The translations under genes and the position numbers were made by a program. A stretch of DNA of 37,183 nucleotides from Deltaproteobacteria bacterium (GTDB lineage Bacteria; Desulfobacterota; Syntrophia; Syntrophales; Smithellaceae), in assembly GCA_026388535.1 (NCBI GenBank), contig JAPLJP010000160.1:1-37183 (forward strand), written 5' to 3'. The notes beneath the pieces are model-generated. The model worked only from the letters and a program-made list of their open reading frames with translations, ran no database searches and was not told the origin of the DNA. This document shows positions 19,677 to 29,199 of the stretch, piece by piece (the first letter of the stretch is position 1; the number at the start of each line of letters is the position of its first letter).

Positions 19677-19936
19677 AGCTTTCAAGTATATTTTAAGTAA
19701 AGCAACCATTAAAGTCAAGGGATATTATAAAAAATATCAACAATATAACTGGGACTTTTTAATCTTATCAATTGAAGATCATCTCTTTAAGTATTTATTA
19801 TTAATAGCAAATATTATTTTTAAATTTAATATATTAGATTTCAATTGCCAAAGAATAAGTAAGTTTCTAATACAGAACGAGAAAATAGGAAATTGGTGAT
19901 GTGAGAAATGCCGCTTGAGAAGGAAATGTAATTATT

Positions 19937-20080
19937 GTGAAATTCCAATTTAATGAGACTCGCTAAAAACGAATCCCGACAAGTCGGAATGAAGTTTGAA
20001 GCGTTAGTCGAATTTTCCGCGAAGCGGAGGGTACAATGTCCCGCAGCTTGTTTTGGGGTTCATACCCGTGATTAGTTTTT
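19937..20080. repeat. Hairpin-rich intergenic repeat, copy 1
   Basis: gtgaaattccaatt...aatgagact...agtcgaatt...ccgcgaagcgg...cccgcagcttgttttggggttcatac; shared with 21580-21940. Confidence 0.7.
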
Positions 20081-20121
20081 AAGGATGATGGTAAAGATTC
20101 AATTAAGAAAAAAATTAAATT

Positions 20122-20919
20122 TTATATGTTTTTTTGAGGAATGCCGGCCAGCATATCTTTTAGTTTTATTTCCGGATGATGATAACGTTTTTTCTTTGAA
20201 GTGAGCCTGCCGTATTGAATCGCTTCTTCAGGGCACCACTGTAGGCAGGCAAAACATTGTTCGCAATGATGCTGCCATGCCGGTTTGTCATGGGTAATTA
20301 AAATATTTTGCGCCGGACATATTTTTTCGCAAATCCCGCAGCTTGTGCATTTTTCATCAACTAAAAAAGATTTATCCATTTTAGCAACATTAGCAAAAGA
20401 TAAACGGTAAAACGCCGAAAAGAAAATATTTTGCCAGGTGGGTCCTTTTTGCGGTGGTTTTTCTTCTTTTGCGCGGATAGATAAGGCGATACGGTTTATT
20501 TTGTCCAAAGCATCCCGGAATAATTTCTGCTGTTTTTCTTGCCCAATAGCGCCGCTCCAGGGAATATAGTTGCTGGGCATGCAGATGGAAAATCCCGCGG
20601 AAAGTTTAATGTTCTTCTGTTGCAATAAATTTTTCAATTGAATCAGGGTAGCGGCAACCTGACCGGCGTTAGCGGCAAGAGCGAAGTAGTATTTAGCGGG
20701 GTCGGTTTCCAGTCGATTCAAAAAATCAATAACCGGTGGGGGTATTCCCCAGATGTGAACAGGAAAGATAAGGCCGATATTTTCTGAATTAGAATGAATT
20801 AGACCCTCGCCGGCAAGCGTCATGGGAATAAGTTCAGTATTGCCCAGTATCTCAGACAGTTTTCTTGCTGTCCATAGAGAGTTTCCCGTTCCCGTGTAGA
20901 AATAAATTATAGTTTCCAT
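20122..20919 (-). CDS. EFR1-like flavodoxin-ferredoxin fusion (two 4Fe-4S clusters)
   Basis: N-terminal IIYFYTGTGNSLWTARKL flavodoxin loop; C-terminal CTSCGICEKICP and CEQCFACLQWCP. Confidence 0.88.
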   Translation of the reverse strand: METIIYFYTGTGNSLWTARKLSEILGNTELIPMTLAGEGLIHSNSENIGLIFPVHIWGIPPPVIDFLNRLETDPAKYYFALAANAGQVAATLIQLKNLLQQKNIKLSAGFSICMPSNYIPWSGAIGQEKQQKLFRDALDKINRIALSIRAKEEKPPQKGPTWQNIFFSAFYRLSFANVAKMDKSFLVDEKCTSCGICEKICPAQNILITHDKPAWQHHCEQCFACLQWCPEEAIQYGRLTSKKKRYHHPEIKLKDMLAGIPQKNI

Positions 20920-20930
20920 TTATATTAAAA

Positions 20931-21407
20931 TCAGGGATTAAGTTTCAATGCTTTATCGTAAACACTTTCCGAAAATCCATACACACGATTTCTGTTGATG
21001 ATCGCAAAGGGAACGTCTTCGCCGTCGTCAATTTCTTTCCTTCGGGCGGCAGCTTCCGCGTCTTTCTCCATATTATATTCTGTGAAAGGAATATTTTTTG
21101 CTTTAAAAAATTCCCGTGCCTTATCGCAATCTTGGCAATCGTTTTTGGTATAAAGAACAACATCAACTTTTTTATTGGATTTATTGTTTTTGGATGATAA
21201 TTTTTGATTTTTTTCATTTTCCAAAGTTATCAAATCTCCGGATTCATAATTATGAATTTGAACGCCTTTTGCGGATTTATCCTTCGGAGGCGGGTAATCT
21301 GTTATTTGCGTGGCTCCGTTTTCATCTTCCCATGTATAAAAATCGGCATTTGCCGTTCCATAAAGGAAGATAAACAATAGTAAAAAGAGTAATAGATACT
21401 TTTTCAT
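20931..21407 (-). CDS. Exported DUF4124-like domain plus glutaredoxin-like protein
   Basis: Signal peptide; FYTWEDENGATQITDYPPP (DUF4124-like); VDVVLYTKNDCQDCDKAREFFKAKNIPFTEYNM...VPFAIINRNRVYGFSE (glutaredoxin-like CxxC). Confidence 0.85.
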   Translation of the reverse strand: MKKYLLLFLLLFIFLYGTANADFYTWEDENGATQITDYPPPKDKSAKGVQIHNYESGDLITLENEKNQKLSSKNNKSNKKVDVVLYTKNDCQDCDKAREFFKAKNIPFTEYNMEKDAEAAARRKEIDDGEDVPFAIINRNRVYGFSESVYDKALKLNP

Positions 21408-21579
21408 CTTTATTCCCCACTGAAAGGTTCTTATTAAAAAATAAATTTCCTTATGTCTGCGCTAAAAGCAACAATTAACAGTTAGCCGCGACAAATAAAA
21501 AATTGCTGAAATTATAATAAAAGTAACTTAAAATATTAATAGTTGTCAATTTCTTTCTGTTTTATAGTATGTTTTATTC

Positions 21580-21940
21580 GTGAAACTCCAATTCCGAAAG
21601 CGAATAACCTAAATAACCTGAAGGTCACTATAGGGTCACTATAGGCGCAGCGAAATTGGTAAGTTGTAATGAGACTAAAACTTCAAAAGCAAAGCGCATT
21701 GAAGTTTTTTAGTCGAATTATCCAATAGCTAAACGCTATTGGGAACAATCCCGCAAAGCGGAGGGTAATGAGACTCAAACTTTAAAAGCTAAGCGTATTA
21801 AAGTTTGTTAGTCGAATTATCCAATCGCCAAAGGCTATTGGGAACAATCCCGCATAAGCGTAGGGTATAATACCCCACAGCTTGCTGCGGAATCTGTTTC
21901 CAAATCTTGTTTTGGGGTTTATACTCAAGATTTTAGTAAA
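21580..21940. repeat. Hairpin-rich intergenic repeat, copy 2, with internal ~99-bp tandem duplication
   Basis: aatgagact...agtcgaattatccaat...attgggaacaatcccgc units start at 21668 and 21767; 3' tail cttgttttggggtttatac shared with copy 1. Confidence 0.8.
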
Positions 21941-22026
21941 CTTTTTTTATATAAAGTGCTATTAAAATAATTGTTTTTGTCTGATAAAAGTTATCTCACA
22001 AGGAAATATTTTGATTAGGATATTTT

Positions 22027-23169
22027 ATGTTTGGTCGGCCAATAAGTCTTTTTAAAATTTTTGGGTTTGAAATTAAAATAGATATAAGCTGGCTCGTTTT
22101 GGCGGCTTTGATAACCTGGTCACTGGCCAGCGGTCTTTTCCCTGAATATTATAAAGATCTTCCTCTCGCCGCTTATTGGTGGATGGGAACTGCCGGAACG
22201 GTCGGCCTTTTTTTGTCCATAATTATTCATGAATTAACTCATTCTCTGATCGCCAGACATTACGGGATATCCATGAAGGGAATAACCCTGTTTATTTTTG
22301 GCGGTGTCGCCCAGATGGAAGATGATCCTCCTCATCCTAAGGCTGAATTCATGATGGCTATTGTGGGTCCGCTTTCCAGCGGTTTTATCAGTTTATTTTC
22401 TTTTTTACTTTGTAATCTGGGAGAAAGTAGCGGTTGGCCCGTGACAGTCAATGGTGTTTTAAATTATTTAGCCTGGTTAAACATAATTCTGGCTGTTTTT
22501 AATTTGATTCCTGCTTTTCCTCTGGATGGCGGAAGAGTATTGCGTTCCGCTCTTTGGAGTTGGAAAAAAGATATACGCTGGGCAACAGGTATTGCCGCGC
22601 AAATAGGCTCCGGTTTCGGAATTTTATTAATTATTATGGGAATCGTTTACATCGTCAGTGGTAATTTTGTGAGTGGCTTGTGGTGGTTTTTGATTGGATT
22701 GTTTCTTCGTTCAACGGCGCAAATGTCGTACCAGCAGCTTTTGGCGCGCAACCTTTTTAACACAAAAAAAGTAAATGACCTGATGGTTAAGAATCCCGTG
22801 ACCGTGCCTCGTTCCATATCATTGGAAGAATTTATTCGTGATTATGTGTATAAGCACCATTTCCAGACGTATCCGGTCCTTTCTTTTGGCAAATTAACCG
22901 GTTGTATTTCCATAAAACAGGTAGCATCAATTCCACGCGAAGAATGGGCCCAGTACACGGTAGGAGCAGTTGCTTCGCCTTGCAGTGAAGAAACAACAGT
23001 AGGTCCGGACGAAGACGCCAATAAAGCATTGGAGATAATGAATCGCACAGGAAACAGCCGTTTGCTGGTTGTCAGAGGGGATCAGTTGGAGGGTATTATT
23101 GCTTTGAAGGATATGCTTGCTCTGTTATCCCTGAAGATGGAACTAAATGATTTGGAAAAAAATAAATGA
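22027..23169 (+). CDS. M50-family (site-2 protease-like) metalloprotease with C-terminal CBS domains
   Basis: HELTHSLIARHYG zinc motif, NLIPAFPLDGGRVLRS, two CBS-like segments. Confidence 0.93.
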   Translation: MFGRPISLFKIFGFEIKIDISWLVLAALITWSLASGLFPEYYKDLPLAAYWWMGTAGTVGLFLSIIIHELTHSLIARHYGISMKGITLFIFGGVAQMEDDPPHPKAEFMMAIVGPLSSGFISLFSFLLCNLGESSGWPVTVNGVLNYLAWLNIILAVFNLIPAFPLDGGRVLRSALWSWKKDIRWATGIAAQIGSGFGILLIIMGIVYIVSGNFVSGLWWFLIGLFLRSTAQMSYQQLLARNLFNTKKVNDLMVKNPVTVPRSISLEEFIRDYVYKHHFQTYPVLSFGKLTGCISIKQVASIPREEWAQYTVGAVASPCSEETTVGPDEDANKALEIMNRTGNSRLLVVRGDQLEGIIALKDMLALLSLKMELNDLEKNK

Positions 23170-23231
23170 GCGATATTTTTTGTAACGCGTAAAAGACGGA
23201 CAAAATTACTCATAAAAACTATTTTTCCTCA

Positions 23232-23441
23232 ATGGATATTCATTTCGGCCGTGTTATTGCTTCTTTCACCAGGGAAAATAAAGAAGACTTGTTTCTGGCG
23301 GCGGCGTTGGTCATTCTATGCGTAAAAGACGGTCATATCTGTTTGGATTTGAACGATATTGCCGGAAAAATTATTTTCAGGAGCGAAGAGGGGAAAAACA
23401 TCATTGAATGTCCGTAACTGCAGTCATGGCTTGCTTCTTTT
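23232..23441 (+). pseudogene. recD: Remnant of RecD (exodeoxyribonuclease V alpha) N-terminal domain
   Basis: DIHFGRVIASFTRENKEDLFLAAALVILCVKDGHICLDLNDIAGK resembles RecD N-terminus; stop at 23415-23417, then in-frame LQSWLASF before next stop. Confidence 0.65.
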
Positions 23442-23444
23442 TGA

Positions 23445-25676
23445 TTATATTCCCTCCACCCTGCAGGGAACATAGCGGTGGATGGGAGTTCCGAAATGAT
23501 CGCGGTGCGTGTTTTTGGTCAGCCGGTTAACGTTAGCCCCATACTTAACTCCGTTGTATACCAGCCCGAATCCATGTGGAATAACCACATGTCCCTTGCG
23601 CGCCGTGTCTGTTATCTCCAACTCAGTCTCCTCGCTGCCCGCTTGAGTTGTTACTCTTACTTGCTGGCCATCCTTAAGATTCAGTGCTGCCGCGTCATCA
23701 GGATGCATTGCCAGTGTGCAGGCGCGCTTGCCTTCGTTCCACACAGGGTTACGCATCAGTGTGTTGGCATTCATGGAGATATGTCTGCCCGCCATCAGCA
23801 CAAGGGGAAACTTCACGTCCATTTTCAGTGCAACTTCTTCACTCGCCGCGTTAATGCTTTGCAGTTCGTCAAGAAGTTCGGGAATATGAAGGTTGATTTT
23901 TCTATCTTCAGTCTTGATCTCCTGGAAGTTCTTTTCCGGATCGACCTTTCCCACCCAGATGCCTTCGGGATGATCGACAATTTTTTGGAAGATTTCCTCT
24001 CCCAGCGTTGCCCCTGGGTTAAAGCCAGCTCTTGCAGCATCTTCCTGCAGTGATTGGGGAGCGATTTGCAATAGCCCCCAAAGCGCGGCCAGATGAACTG
24101 AGCCGAGAGCTTTACCCAGCGTCTTTCCCAGAATAAACGGCATGACTTTTATGGATTTCGGTTCTGTCATTGCATATTCCATCAGGGCTTGGGTAAAAAC
24201 GGCATGACTTTCTTGCGCCGCCTGATAGAGACTGTCAGGAATCGGCGGAATTAGGCCAAGTTTATCCGCCAGCCTCAGATGAATTTCTCCTAATTCCAGC
24301 GGTTCTCCTTCCGGCTCGACTATGGGCCGGCGCATCTGGAAGAAAATACCCGGATAAGTGAAGGGAAAGAAAGTGCCGTCCCATGATTCGTAACCGGAGC
24401 GGGAAGGCAATATGTAATGAGAAAGAGCAGCCGTTTCCGTCATAGCAATCTCCGCTGTGACCAGCAAATCCAGATGGCTAAATGCTTTTTCGTAAGCTGT
24501 TGTGTCCGCGTAGGAGCGTAGTGGATTTACACCCGTTACAAGAACGGCTCTGAGCCTTTCGGGATGATCGGAGAGAATTTCTTCCGGCATAACGTTAGGC
24601 GGAAAAGAGCCGCAAACAGGGAAGGAATTTGTTGTCATGGTTCGCCAGATTTTGGGGTCTCTTTCATCAGAGTGGCCGAAAGACATCATATGACCGTTGA
24701 TGACATTGCCGCCAGGAACGCAAAGCCTGCCGCAGATGGCCTGAAGAATAACTATCAGATAAGAATTCAGTCCGCTGTGACGTCCCATGAAAATACCCAG
24801 ATCATAACGCAGGGAAGATTTGCGCGTGGCATACAGACGGCTGATCTCGCGGACTTGATCGAAATTCAGCTCACAGGTCTGCACGGCGGCGCGAACGTCG
24901 AAATTTTGAAAATAAGATTTAATCTTTTCAAAACCCGATGTGTGATTTTCCATGTAAGTTTTGTTTTCCCAGCCTTCCTTCAGGATGATTGAAATAAATG
25001 CTTTGAGCAGAAGGGCGTCCGTGCCGGGACGGATGGGCAGATGAATGTCGGCAATTTTTGCCGTTTCAGACAGGCGCGGATCGATAACTATCAGCATTTT
25101 ATTGGGGTCTTTGGAGAGGCGCTGCAGTTGTCGCGGCGCCTGGGGAATCTGGTGGCTCTGCATGCCGTTCCAGCCAAAAACCAGCAGAAGGTCGGTGTTG
25201 TTCACATCCGGCTGATCATGAAGATATTGCCGCCCGTGTGTTCGCCCGCAGACCCAGAAAGCGCCGGAAAACTCCTGTGACAAGGCAGTGTACATATACT
25301 GCGAGCCGAGTCCCCTCATCAGGCGTACACCGAAAGCGGCTTCGAAATGACAGCCCTGTCCACCGCCTCCCATGTAGGCAAACGAGCGCGGCCCGTATTG
25401 ACCGACAATACTTTTGAGTTTGGAGGAAATTTCATCTATGGCCTGATCCCAGGAAATCCGTTCAAATTTATCTCCAACCTTTTTCAAAGGATATTTCAGA
25501 CGGTCGGCGTTGTGCTGGTGGTAGGCGATATTCATTCCCTTGCGGCAGACATAGCCTTCGCTTTTGACATTGGACTTATCCGCCTTAACTTTGATAATGC
25601 GATTTCCTTCCACCTCCACTTCCAGGCCGCAATTTTGCGCGCAAAGAACGCAACCTGTCTTGAATATAGTTCCCAT
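23445..25676 (-). CDS. Molybdopterin-dependent oxidoreductase (formate-dehydrogenase/DMSO-reductase superfamily) with N-terminal Fe-S motif
   Basis: CVLCAQNCGLEVEVEGNRIIKVKAD...GYVCRKG; molybdopterin and MoCo-dinucleotide-binding regions (PLVLMAGRHISMNANTLMRNP, AMHPDDAAALNLKDGQQVRV). Confidence 0.9.
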   Translation of the reverse strand: MGTIFKTGCVLCAQNCGLEVEVEGNRIIKVKADKSNVKSEGYVCRKGMNIAYHQHNADRLKYPLKKVGDKFERISWDQAIDEISSKLKSIVGQYGPRSFAYMGGGGQGCHFEAAFGVRLMRGLGSQYMYTALSQEFSGAFWVCGRTHGRQYLHDQPDVNNTDLLLVFGWNGMQSHQIPQAPRQLQRLSKDPNKMLIVIDPRLSETAKIADIHLPIRPGTDALLLKAFISIILKEGWENKTYMENHTSGFEKIKSYFQNFDVRAAVQTCELNFDQVREISRLYATRKSSLRYDLGIFMGRHSGLNSYLIVILQAICGRLCVPGGNVINGHMMSFGHSDERDPKIWRTMTTNSFPVCGSFPPNVMPEEILSDHPERLRAVLVTGVNPLRSYADTTAYEKAFSHLDLLVTAEIAMTETAALSHYILPSRSGYESWDGTFFPFTYPGIFFQMRRPIVEPEGEPLELGEIHLRLADKLGLIPPIPDSLYQAAQESHAVFTQALMEYAMTEPKSIKVMPFILGKTLGKALGSVHLAALWGLLQIAPQSLQEDAARAGFNPGATLGEEIFQKIVDHPEGIWVGKVDPEKNFQEIKTEDRKINLHIPELLDELQSINAASEEVALKMDVKFPLVLMAGRHISMNANTLMRNPVWNEGKRACTLAMHPDDAAALNLKDGQQVRVTTQAGSEETELEITDTARKGHVVIPHGFGLVYNGVKYGANVNRLTKNTHRDHFGTPIHRYVPCRVEGI

Positions 25677-26019
25677 TACTGCTCCTTTTTGGCGGCTTTT
25701 ACGCCGAGAATTGCCTTTTGACTTATTTTTTAATCATACTCGCCCGTAAAAAAACAGCAATAGTTTTATGAAAATTATAGAAAAAGACACATTTTCCGTC
25801 AAACCGGTCTGCTTGACGCTCTGCAAAATCAACCAAAAGGAAAATTGTCTAATTCCAAGCCGATACAATAAGTTACAAGCCGGGAAGCATTTGAGAATTT
25901 AGTTTAATCAATCCCGTTCATAAATCTTGACAATTATGGTGCAATCCATTAGCTTACCGCTTTAAATTTAGAAGATGACGCAATGGCAGAATCATTGCTT
26001 AAAAAGAAGGGAGATAATC

Positions 26020-26430
26020 ATGATTGGCACGATTATTACTACTCATGGTGATTTGGGAAATGAGTTGATAAAATCTGCAGAGTTAATCAAGGGGCCATTA
26101 GAGAATATATTACACATTTGTGTGGATCAGGCAAAAAATGTTGAAGATATAAAAAAAGAAATCAGCAATGCCATTAAAAAAATGGATAAGGGCAAGGGCG
26201 TGTTGATTCTTACGGATCTTTTCGGCGGAACGCCTTCCAATATCTCGCTTTCTTTCATGAAAGAAGGAAAGGTTGAAGTTCTTACCGGAGTTAATCTGCC
26301 CATGGTGCTCAAATTGTCGGAAGTAAAGGAAGATATGACTTTGCGTGAATTCGCCTGCCTTATTAAAAACTACGGTGAAAAAAACATAATGTTGGCCAGT
26401 GAAGTTCTAAGTAAGAAAGCTAGCGGGTAA
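26020..26430 (+). CDS. PTS mannose-family EIIA
   Basis: IGTIITTHGDLGNELIKSAELI, ILTDLFGGTPSNIS; ATG 26020 preceded by AAGAAGGGAG. Confidence 0.9.
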   Translation: MIGTIITTHGDLGNELIKSAELIKGPLENILHICVDQAKNVEDIKKEISNAIKKMDKGKGVLILTDLFGGTPSNISLSFMKEGKVEVLTGVNLPMVLKLSEVKEDMTLREFACLIKNYGEKNIMLASEVLSKKASG

Positions 26431-26434
26431 TTAC

Positions 26435-26947
26435 TTGGCGAAAGATTTAAATATAGTTTTGGTGCGGGTTGACAGCAGGCTTGTCCATGGCCAGATATTG
26501 GAAGCATGGGTACCCCACGTCAGGGCGAAATGCATTATCGTCGTTGATGACAAAGTGGCCGCTGATTCTTTTTTTGAGACAGTAATCAGAATGGCCGTGC
26601 CCAGTGAAATCGAAGTCATTATCAGCTCTGTAGAAGATTTCGTCAAAAAATATAATTTTACTCATGGCGACGGGAAAAAAACCATAGTGTTGTTCAGCAA
26701 TCTTGCCGACGCGTGCGACGCTTTTAACCGGGGATTTCGTTTTGACAGATTGAATATAGGCAATGTTTATAATAATGAATACAATATTTGCTGTTCCCCA
26801 TCCGTTTTTTTATGCGATAATGAAATTAAAAATATTGAAAACCTGCTGAAAGAGACAGGTGTTTTTGTTGAACTGCAAAGGGTACCGAAGGGAAGGGCTG
26901 TCAACATTAAAGAAGCACTTAAGGATTACTGGCATATAAAAAAATAG
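26435..26947 (+). CDS. PTS mannose-family EIIB
   Basis: NIVLVRVDSRLVHGQILEAWVPHVRAKCIIVVDD; starts at TTG in the ORF track. Confidence 0.9.
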   Translation: MAKDLNIVLVRVDSRLVHGQILEAWVPHVRAKCIIVVDDKVAADSFFETVIRMAVPSEIEVIISSVEDFVKKYNFTHGDGKKTIVLFSNLADACDAFNRGFRFDRLNIGNVYNNEYNICCSPSVFLCDNEIKNIENLLKETGVFVELQRVPKGRAVNIKEALKDYWHIKK

Positions 26948-27085
26948 GGCGATTCATATTACTGCGAGAATTTCATCTTCAAACCCGGCGCGTCCTGTTC
27001 CTTACAAATTGCATGACTTCCGGATTGTTTCGCGGCGTCAGTCGGGGAACGATCATTTTGCCAAATCAGCGAGGTTGGTATTCAA

Positions 27086-27781
27086 GTGGTTACTGAAATT
27101 ATTTTAGTGTCTATCTTGGGCAGTTTGCTGTGTCTTGATCGTGTTTTTATTCAAGCCATGATTTCCCGGCCGGTTGTCATCGCTCCGCTTATCGGATTTT
27201 TCTTACATAATCCTTACGCGGGATTGATAATCGGAGCGTTCGTTGAACTAATCTGGATTGATCGCCTGCCGATAGGAACTTACATACCTCCCAACGATTC
27301 CATAACCGCTGTTGTGGCGACTTCAACTGCCTTGATTGCCGGCTCAAAACTGGGAGGAGCACCATCGGAATTAATCGCGCTTTGTGTGCTTATGGCCATC
27401 CCTTGCGGAATTTTAGCCAAGCAGATTGACGTTTTGATTATTAAATCCAACGATTCTCTTTCCGATAGAGCTTTGGAAGACGCGAAAGAAAATAACATCC
27501 GGGCCATAGAACGAAAAAATTATCTGGGACTAATAAAGGTGTTTTTATTTTACGTTTTTTTTCTTTTAGCGGTTCAGGCGATCTTTATTCCTTCTGTAAT
27601 CTGGGCGTATCCTAAATTAAACGCTACTGTCATAAAGGCTCTTTCTTTTACATATTATTTTCTGCCGCTTCTGGGGATTGCCGTGGCTATTAATATGCTT
27701 AAACTTCGCAGAGCGATCCCCATCTTTTGCGCGATATTTTTAATTGTGGCCGTACTTTTGGAACTTCTCCATGTCCTATGA
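27086..27781 (+). CDS. PTS mannose-family EIIC
   Basis: LDRVFIQAMISRPVVIAPLIGFFLHNPYAGLIIGAFVELIWIDRLPIGTYIPPNDSITAVVAT. Confidence 0.88.
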   Translation: MVTEIILVSILGSLLCLDRVFIQAMISRPVVIAPLIGFFLHNPYAGLIIGAFVELIWIDRLPIGTYIPPNDSITAVVATSTALIAGSKLGGAPSELIALCVLMAIPCGILAKQIDVLIIKSNDSLSDRALEDAKENNIRAIERKNYLGLIKVFLFYVFFLLAVQAIFIPSVIWAYPKLNATVIKALSFTYYFLPLLGIAVAINMLKLRRAIPIFCAIFLIVAVLLELLHVL

Positions 27782-28263
27782 AAAATACCCCTAAGGTGAT
27801 AATTGATCTGATGGACATGGCTGATCTGCCGGAGATACTAGCAATTGAACGGGAGTCATTTCCATCCCCCTGGACGGTGGGTATGTTTACAAGGGAACTT
27901 AACAGCTCTCATTCCCTATGCATTGCCGCGCGGATAAAGGTTGAAGGGAAAAGCATCATCGGTGCGTATATTATTTTCTGGCTGATAGCCGATGAGGTTC
28001 ATTTGCACAATCTGGCGGTAAAAAAAGAATACAGAAGGCAGGGTCTTGCTTTTAAACTTATGGAAGCAATGAAAGAAATCGCGGGGAAAAATGAAATTAC
28101 AGCCCAAACTTTGGAGGTTAGAGAATCAAATACTGAAGCAATAAAGCTTTACCAGAAATGCGGTTTTGTAGTAAAAGGAATCAGACCGCTTTATTACACA
28201 GACACTCATGAAGACGCCTTAATCATGTGGGCGGATATAAATAATAATAGCAAAACCCGTTAG
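27778..28263 (+). CDS. rimI: Ribosomal protein S18 alanine N-acetyltransferase-like GNAT
   Basis: ERESFPSPWTVGMFTREL, VKKEYRRQGLAFKLMEAM, TLEVRESNTEAIKLYQKCGFVVKGIRPLYYTDTHEDALIMW; ATG overlaps EIIC stop (ATGA). Confidence 0.88.
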   Translation: MKNTPKVIIDLMDMADLPEILAIERESFPSPWTVGMFTRELNSSHSLCIAARIKVEGKSIIGAYIIFWLIADEVHLHNLAVKKEYRRQGLAFKLMEAMKEIAGKNEITAQTLEVRESNTEAIKLYQKCGFVVKGIRPLYYTDTHEDALIMWADINNNSKTR

Positions 28264-28374
28264 AGATAAAGGGCGCTTTGTGAAAAAAATGGCGACTTTG
28301 GATTATACCCGGCAGCATAGATTAGAAACGCCGGTTTGGAGCTGGCGGCTTTCTCTAACGGGGTAAAGGTTGAA

Positions 28375-29193
28375 ATGACCAAAGACATTTACATCGGGGA
28401 AATTTTAGTAAACCAAGAAATTCAGGAAGACTGCTTTCTGATGAAAGTGAAAGTTGCCTCTTCCTTTGAAAATCCACTGCCGGGTCAGTTTGTCATGATT
28501 CGTATCGCCGGATTAAATGACCCGTTCCTGTCGCGTCCCATCAGCATTTATTCTTTTTCCCGTGGGAAGAATGACTGCTCGATTGAATTGCTTTACCGTG
28601 TCGTGGGCAAGGGAACGCAAATTCTGGCGGGATTGATTGAAGGTTCTCAGGTGGAAATCAACGGACCGTTGGGCAACGGATTTGAAATTAAGTCTGTCAA
28701 AAAGAATATTGTTTTTATCTCCGGCGGAATCGGCATAGCTCCTCTGTCACTGCTTATTGAAAGTTTGCGCCGAAGAGCTGATTGTTCTTCATCGGAGATG
28801 ATTATATATCAGGGCTTTCAGAGCGCCTCCGCCGTTATCGGCCTGAATAAAATGCAAAAGCTTTGCCGCGATATTAACGTTTGCACTGATGATGGAACTT
28901 TTGGGGAAAAAGGTCTGGTCACACAGATTTTTCAGAAGGACAGGAAAAATTTTGCGCCGGAAAATACTATAATCTACGCCTGCGGCCCCAAAGAAATGCT
29001 CAAGTCGCTCGCGAAAATATTGAAAAAAAGTAAATTCAGCTGTCAGGTTTCGCTGGAAGAGCGGATGGCCTGCGGCACCGGTGCCTGCTTGGGTTGCGTG
29101 GTGGCCGTAAAAGATAAAAATGGTGCTCTCGCTTACAAGCGGGTGTGCGCTGACGGTCCGGTATTTAATCTGGCGGATATTATCTGGGAATAA
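28375..29193 (+). CDS. pyrK: Dihydroorotate dehydrogenase electron-transfer subunit
   Basis: PGQFVMIRI, FLSRPISIY, ISGGIGIAPLSLL, C-terminal MACGTGACLGCVVAVKD...C cluster; followed by pyrD. Confidence 0.92.
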   Translation: MTKDIYIGEILVNQEIQEDCFLMKVKVASSFENPLPGQFVMIRIAGLNDPFLSRPISIYSFSRGKNDCSIELLYRVVGKGTQILAGLIEGSQVEINGPLGNGFEIKSVKKNIVFISGGIGIAPLSLLIESLRRRADCSSSEMIIYQGFQSASAVIGLNKMQKLCRDINVCTDDGTFGEKGLVTQIFQKDRKNFAPENTIIYACGPKEMLKSLAKILKKSKFSCQVSLEERMACGTGACLGCVVAVKDKNGALAYKRVCADGPVFNLADIIWE

Positions 29194-29199
29194 ATTGGT

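Noticed and set aside
19495-19677. 60-aa minus-strand ORF (MIKANRTEKTGRKVTDLSLDCEIG...)
   Set aside because: It coincides with the GEMM-I aptamer and its 3' region; the RNA motif explains the sequence better than a protein.
21580-21940. CRISPR array
   Set aside because: Only two long (~99-bp) diverged units in direct tandem without unique spacers; no cas genes in the window.
23478-24992. 191-aa and 142-aa plus ORFs antisense to the molybdopterin oxidoreductase
   Set aside because: Antisense to a well-supported gene; no recognisable domain.
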